From contig NZ_SOFG01000011.1 in NCBI RefSeq assembly GCF_004402485.1, forward strand, positions 310,001 through 374,000: a stretch of DNA of 64,000 nt. The letters are read 5' to 3'. Position numbers and translations under genes: made by a program. The notes under the pieces are model-generated. The model searched no databases and had not been told where the DNA came from. It worked only from the letters and a program-made list of their open reading frames with translations. Each line of letters begins with the position of its first letter. Positions within the stretch are counted from its first letter, which is position 1. This DNA is from Cryobacterium algoricola. Its GTDB lineage: Bacteria > Actinomycetota > Actinomycetes > Actinomycetales > Microbacteriaceae. Positions 60,940-64,000 of the stretch are shown here, piece by piece.

Positions 60940-61713
60940 TCAGTCGCCCTCGACCCTGACCGTCTGGATGGTCCCGGTGAGGACCCCGATCAGGCGATCC
61001 CCGTCGAATTCCGAGGTGGGGGCATCCATGACGATCTTGCCGAGCCGAAGGACCACAACCCGGTCGGTTACCTCGAGCACGTGGGGCAGGGTGTGCGAGA
61101 TGAAGATCACGCCGAGCCCCTTCGCCTTGGCCGCCCTGACCACCTGGAGTACCTCCCCGGCCTGCCGCGCACCGAGGTGGTTGGTCGGCTCGTCGAGGAT
61201 GATCACGCGGCGCGCCCAGGCCACGGCGCGACCGATGGCCACCGCCTGCCGCTGCCCGCCGGACAGCTGGGACACCGGACGGTCGGACGCCGGGACGGCG
61301 ATCCCGACGCGCTCGAGGTCTTCGTGGGCGTCGTGCTCCATCTCCTTGCGGGCCAGGAAGCCCATCTTGCCGAAGATTCCCTTGACCGTCTTTTCCCGGC
61401 CGAGGAACACGTTCTGCGACACCGTCAGGTGCGGGGCGAGCCCCGAGTCCTGGTATAGGGTCTCCACGCCGGCCTCGAGCGCCTCCCGGGGCGAACCCCA
61501 GGTGCGCTCGACGCCGTCAAGGTAGATCTTCCCGCCGTTGGGCTGGTGTGCCCCCGAGAGGACCTTGACGAGCGTCGACTTGCCCGCGCCGTTGTCGCCG
61601 ACCAGGCCGAGCACCTCACCGGCGTGCAGCTTGAGGCTCGCACCGTCGAGGGCGACGACCGATCCGTACCGCTTCGAGACGTTCTTGACTTCGTAGATCA
61701 CTTCGCCGGTCAT
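60940..61713 (-). CDS. Sugar ABC transporter ATPase, single nucleotide-binding domain (FrcA-type)
   Basis: 257 residues. Walker A GDNGAGKST near residue 38, signature LSGGQRQAVAIGRAVAW, Walker B VIILDEPTNHLG. Unlike xylG in this window it has one ATPase domain, the short form seen with fructose-type (Frc) CUT2 importers. Its ATG overlaps the permease stop by one base. It works with the downstream-coded permease and the ribose-type binding protein; the substrate is unknown. Confidence 0.92.
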   Translation of the reverse strand: MTGEVIYEVKNVSKRYGSVVALDGASLKLHAGEVLGLVGDNGAGKSTLVKVLSGAHQPNGGKIYLDGVERTWGSPREALEAGVETLYQDSGLAPHLTVSQNVFLGREKTVKGIFGKMGFLARKEMEHDAHEDLERVGIAVPASDRPVSQLSGGQRQAVAIGRAVAWARRVIILDEPTNHLGARQAGEVLQVVRAAKAKGLGVIFISHTLPHVLEVTDRVVVLRLGKIVMDAPTSEFDGDRLIGVLTGTIQTVRVEGD

Positions 61714-62777
61714 TATTTTCTTCCGTTCTTGCTCTGCAGCGTCTGCGCAGCGACCGCCGCGGCGATCAGGATGGCCACAACGACCTTCTTCCAGTCCGGC
61801 GCGACGCCGACCATGATCAGGCCGGACTGCACCGTGAAGAGGATGAGCGCACCGAGCACGGTGCCCCAGATCCGGCCGATGCCACCCATCAGGGAGGCGC
61901 CCCCGATGACGACCGCGGCGATGGCGTCGAGCTCACGCCCGGTTCCCGATGACGGCGAGCCGGCACCGAGGCGCAGGTAGACGTACATCCCGGCGAGACC
62001 GGCCAGGGCTCCGGAGAGCGCGTAGACCAACGTCAGGTGCCGTTCGACGTTGATGCCTGCGCCGCGGGCCGCGAAGGTGTTCGAGCCGATCGCGTAGGTG
62101 TAGAGGCCGAACCGCGCCTTGTGCAGGAACAGGCCGGCGATCGTCACCACGACGATGACGACGATCAGGGCCCACGACAACGGGTTCGTCTTCGGGTCCA
62201 TCGCGGCGATGAGGCTGAAGTTGTTCGCGGATCCGATCGGCTGCCCGCTCGAGATGATCACCGAGAGCCCGAGTGCGGCCCCCATCGTCGACAGGGTCGC
62301 GATGAACGGGACGATCCGGAGCTTGTTGATCAGGAAGGCGTTGGTCAGGCCCACGAGGAGCCCCACTCCCACCGACACCAGGGTGCCGATGAGGAGCGGG
62401 CCAGACGCGTCCGCGCCGGACACCGTCTGGTCGACCTTGAGGACGTTCGCCATCGTCCAGGCCGACACGACTCCGCTGAGTCCGATGATGGCTCCGACCG
62501 AGAGGTCGATTCCACCGCTGATCACGACGAAGGTCTGGCCAACTGCAATCAGGACGACCGATCCCCAGTCCGTGAGGATATTGCTGGCGGTCGGTGCGGA
62601 GAAGAACTTCGGCTCCAGCACCGAGAAGACGACGATGAGCAGTACCATCACGCCGATCAGGATGGTGCTCTGGTTCGACGCGAGGGTGCTGATCCGCGCC
62701 GTGAGCGCGAGCGGAACCGGCTTCTGTTCCGCCGGAATGCCCGGTTTCCGCGCGGTGGTTTGATTGCTGTTGGTCAT
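61713..62777 (-). CDS. Ribose/fructose-type sugar ABC transporter permease
   Basis: 354 residues, BPD_transp_2 family, about eight to ten hydrophobic segments. Family motifs ISGGIDLSVGAIIGLSG, GSNTFAARGAGINVERHL and AIAAVVIGGASLMGGIGRIWGT are present. It lies 42 bases after the binding-protein gene and is coupled to the ATPase gene. Confidence 0.93.
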   Translation of the reverse strand: MTNSNQTTARKPGIPAEQKPVPLALTARISTLASNQSTILIGVMVLLIVVFSVLEPKFFSAPTASNILTDWGSVVLIAVGQTFVVISGGIDLSVGAIIGLSGVVSAWTMANVLKVDQTVSGADASGPLLIGTLVSVGVGLLVGLTNAFLINKLRIVPFIATLSTMGAALGLSVIISSGQPIGSANNFSLIAAMDPKTNPLSWALIVVIVVVTIAGLFLHKARFGLYTYAIGSNTFAARGAGINVERHLTLVYALSGALAGLAGMYVYLRLGAGSPSSGTGRELDAIAAVVIGGASLMGGIGRIWGTVLGALILFTVQSGLIMVGVAPDWKKVVVAILIAAAVAAQTLQSKNGRK

Positions 62778-62819
62778 GATGACTCCCTGGCTCTTGTCGT
62801 GAAGTACGGGAAGCGTCAG

Positions 62820-63830
62820 CTACTTGACGTAGGTGTACTTGGCGAAGTCAGCGTCGGAGGTCGTGGAGTTGAGGACGACGTTGGGGATGACGACCTCGTG
62901 CTCGGTCGCCGTCTTGCCGGTGTTGATGAACTCGACGAGGGTCTTGATGGCCAGGCGTGCCTCGGCGGCCGGGTCCTGGGCGACGAGGGCGGTGAAGATG
63001 CCCGACTTGATCTTGGCGACGTTGTCCGGGTATGCGTCGTAGCCGACGAGGCCGATCTTGCCGCTGAGGCCCTTCGACTCGAGCGCGGCGGCCGCGCCGG
63101 AGGCGTTCGTGCCGTCGATCGCGAAGATGCCGTTGAGGTCCGGGTACTTGGTCAGCCAGTTGCTCACGTTGGTGGCAGCCGTCTCCGGGTTGGACTCGGA
63201 GTATGCCACGTCGACGATTTCCACACCGGGGTACTTCGCGGCGACCTGGGCCTTGAAGCCGTCGAGGCGGCTCACGTTCGTGGTTGCGGTGGCGCTGGTG
63301 AGTCCGACGACGACCTTGTACGAGCCACCGGTCTTGTAGCCGATCTGGGTGGCGAGCGCGTCGGCCGCCTTGGAGCCGCCGTCGGCGTTGTCGCCGGTGA
63401 TGAAGCTGACGACGTCCTTGAGGTCGGCGACGTGGGTGTCGACGTTGACGACGGGGATGCCGGCGGCAGTGGCCTTGGCCACCGAGGCCTGCAAGGCCTT
63501 CGGGTCGGTCGGGATGAGCACAAGGCCGGTGGGCTGCTGGGCGAGCACGGCATCGACGATCGGGATCTGCGTTTCAGCGGAGTACTTGGAGGGGTCGCCC
63601 TGCCAGATCAGCTTGACGCCCTCGGCCTTGGCCTCGTCCTCGGCGCCGACCTTCATCGCCTGGAAGAACGGGTCTGCCTCTGCGCCCATCACGAACGCGA
63701 TGGTGATGTCCTTCTTTTCGGTCGACGTCGTCGCACTCCCGGTGCTCGCTGTGCTGGAGCAGGCGCTCATCGAGATGACGAATGCGGCTGCGACGCCGAC
63801 GGTGGTGATCGCTCGGTAAGAACGCTTCAT
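62820..63830 (-). CDS. Ribose-type sugar-binding lipoprotein
   Basis: 336 residues from the ATG at 63830, with AAAGGAG about six bases upstream; the longer frame lies in the promoter region. Lipoprotein signal with lipobox MSAC (Cys about residue 24), then a periplasmic-binding-protein type 1 (ribose/fructose) domain: ITIAFVMGAEADPFFQAMKVG, GLVLIPTDP, GIPVVNVDTHV, FITGDN, GYDAYPDN. First gene of a CUT2 operon; the sugar or polyol ligand is unknown. A 24-base operator lies 51-74 bases upstream. Confidence 0.93.
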   Translation of the reverse strand: MKRSYRAITTVGVAAAFVISMSACSSTASTGSATTSTEKKDITIAFVMGAEADPFFQAMKVGAEDEAKAEGVKLIWQGDPSKYSAETQIPIVDAVLAQQPTGLVLIPTDPKALQASVAKATAAGIPVVNVDTHVADLKDVVSFITGDNADGGSKAADALATQIGYKTGGSYKVVVGLTSATATTNVSRLDGFKAQVAAKYPGVEIVDVAYSESNPETAATNVSNWLTKYPDLNGIFAIDGTNASGAAAALESKGLSGKIGLVGYDAYPDNVAKIKSGIFTALVAQDPAAEARLAIKTLVEFINTGKTATEHEVVIPNVVLNSTTSDADFAKYTYVK

Positions 63831-63880
63831 GGAGGTCTCCTTTGACACATAGGTGCACTGCAATTGCGACTGCACACGCT

Positions 63881-63904
63881 GTTTGCGAGATCGTTCTCGC
63901 AAAC
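63881..63904. promoter_or_regulatory. 24-bp inverted-repeat operator
   Basis: Perfect ten-base arms GTTTGCGAGA (63881-63890) and TCTCGCAAAC (63895-63904) around four bases. It lies between the binding-protein gene and a divergent start at 63977, with TTATAC-like sequence directly beside it. Probably bound by the regulator whose gene starts at the window edge. A weaker LacI-like TTCGGTAACGTTTCG lies at 63946-63960. Confidence 0.8.
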
Positions 63905-63976
63905 TTGTATAAGATTGCAGCACGCAGCACCGCGGCGCAAGCCTGTTCGGTAACGTTTCGATTACGAGGATTGTTC

Positions 63977-64000
63977 ATGGTTGAACGACGAAGTCACGCT
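63977..64000 (+). CDS. Start of a divergent gene, cut by the window edge
   Basis: ATG at 63977 with GAGGA six to seven bases upstream, encoding MVERRSHA before the window ends. The divergent position across a palindromic operator suggests a regulator (ROK, LacI or DeoR type) of the ribose-type transporter operon. Only eight codons are visible, so the family cannot be named. Confidence 0.5.

Noticed and set aside
1..64000. CRISPR arrays, insertion sequences, prophage genes, rRNA operons
   Set aside because: I looked for regularly spaced direct repeats, transposase or integrase motifs and rRNA sequence and saw none. The three hairpin repeats near 3-5 kb are too few and have no spacers.

Overview
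The window is high-GC DNA from an actinobacterium. I infer Microbacteriaceae or a close relative. The signs are the gene content (HelR-type ATPase, CHY zinc-finger protein, Eis-like acetyltransferase, BxlR/BxlEFGA-type xylobiose system, actinobacterial xylose isomerase), frequent GTG starts and lipoprotein-anchored sugar-binding proteins. I saw no phage, insertion sequence or CRISPR array. The genus is not identified.

Layout. 0-3.3 kb: two sugar ABC permeases, divergent from a LacI regulator, with two identical 16-bp palindromes between them. 3.2-4.7 kb: an orphan AbiEi/DUF559-like gene bracketed by three copies of a REP-like hairpin repeat. 4.7-10.6 kb: the phosphoketolase bypass operon xfp-pta-ackA. 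10.8-11.1 kb: SRP RNA (minus strand) and tRNA-Ser(GGA). 11.1-25.3 kb: housekeeping and accessory genes (TrkA/TrkH potassium uptake, a PH-like membrane protein, a HerA-like ATPase, a saccharopine-dehydrogenase/FAD-oxidase/GNAT operon, a PAP2 phosphatase, and two near-duplicate Bcr/CflA exporters flanking a disulfide oxidoreductase).

25.5-54.8 kb is a pentose/xylan-oligosaccharide utilisation island. It holds xylFGH plus a ROK repressor; an operon for an oligosaccharide transporter, a GH31 alpha-xylosidase and a GH1 beta-glucosidase; a PAS-GGDEF diguanylate cyclase; a LacI regulator divergent from a GH43 beta-xylosidase; a BxlR-like repressor divergent from bxlEFG and a GH3 beta-xylosidase (bxlA); xylA; xylB; and an aldose epimerase with its LacI regulator. 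Four promoters in the island, and possibly a fifth, carry the same 21-bp architecture (TWTGTTG-N7-CAACAWA). I infer this to be the XylR (ROK) operator, tying the operons into one regulon. D-xylulose-5-phosphate from XylA/XylB is the substrate of the phosphoketolase operon at 4.7-10.6 kb.

55-64 kb: a truncated LacI-type protein, Eis-like acetyltransferase, membrane-anchored DsbA-like protein, CHY zinc-finger protein, HelR-like ATPase, a ribose-type ABC transporter with a striking 24-bp operator, and the first codons of a divergent gene. Long, often perfect inverted repeats recur at gene ends throughout, most with unrelated stem sequences and no T-tract.
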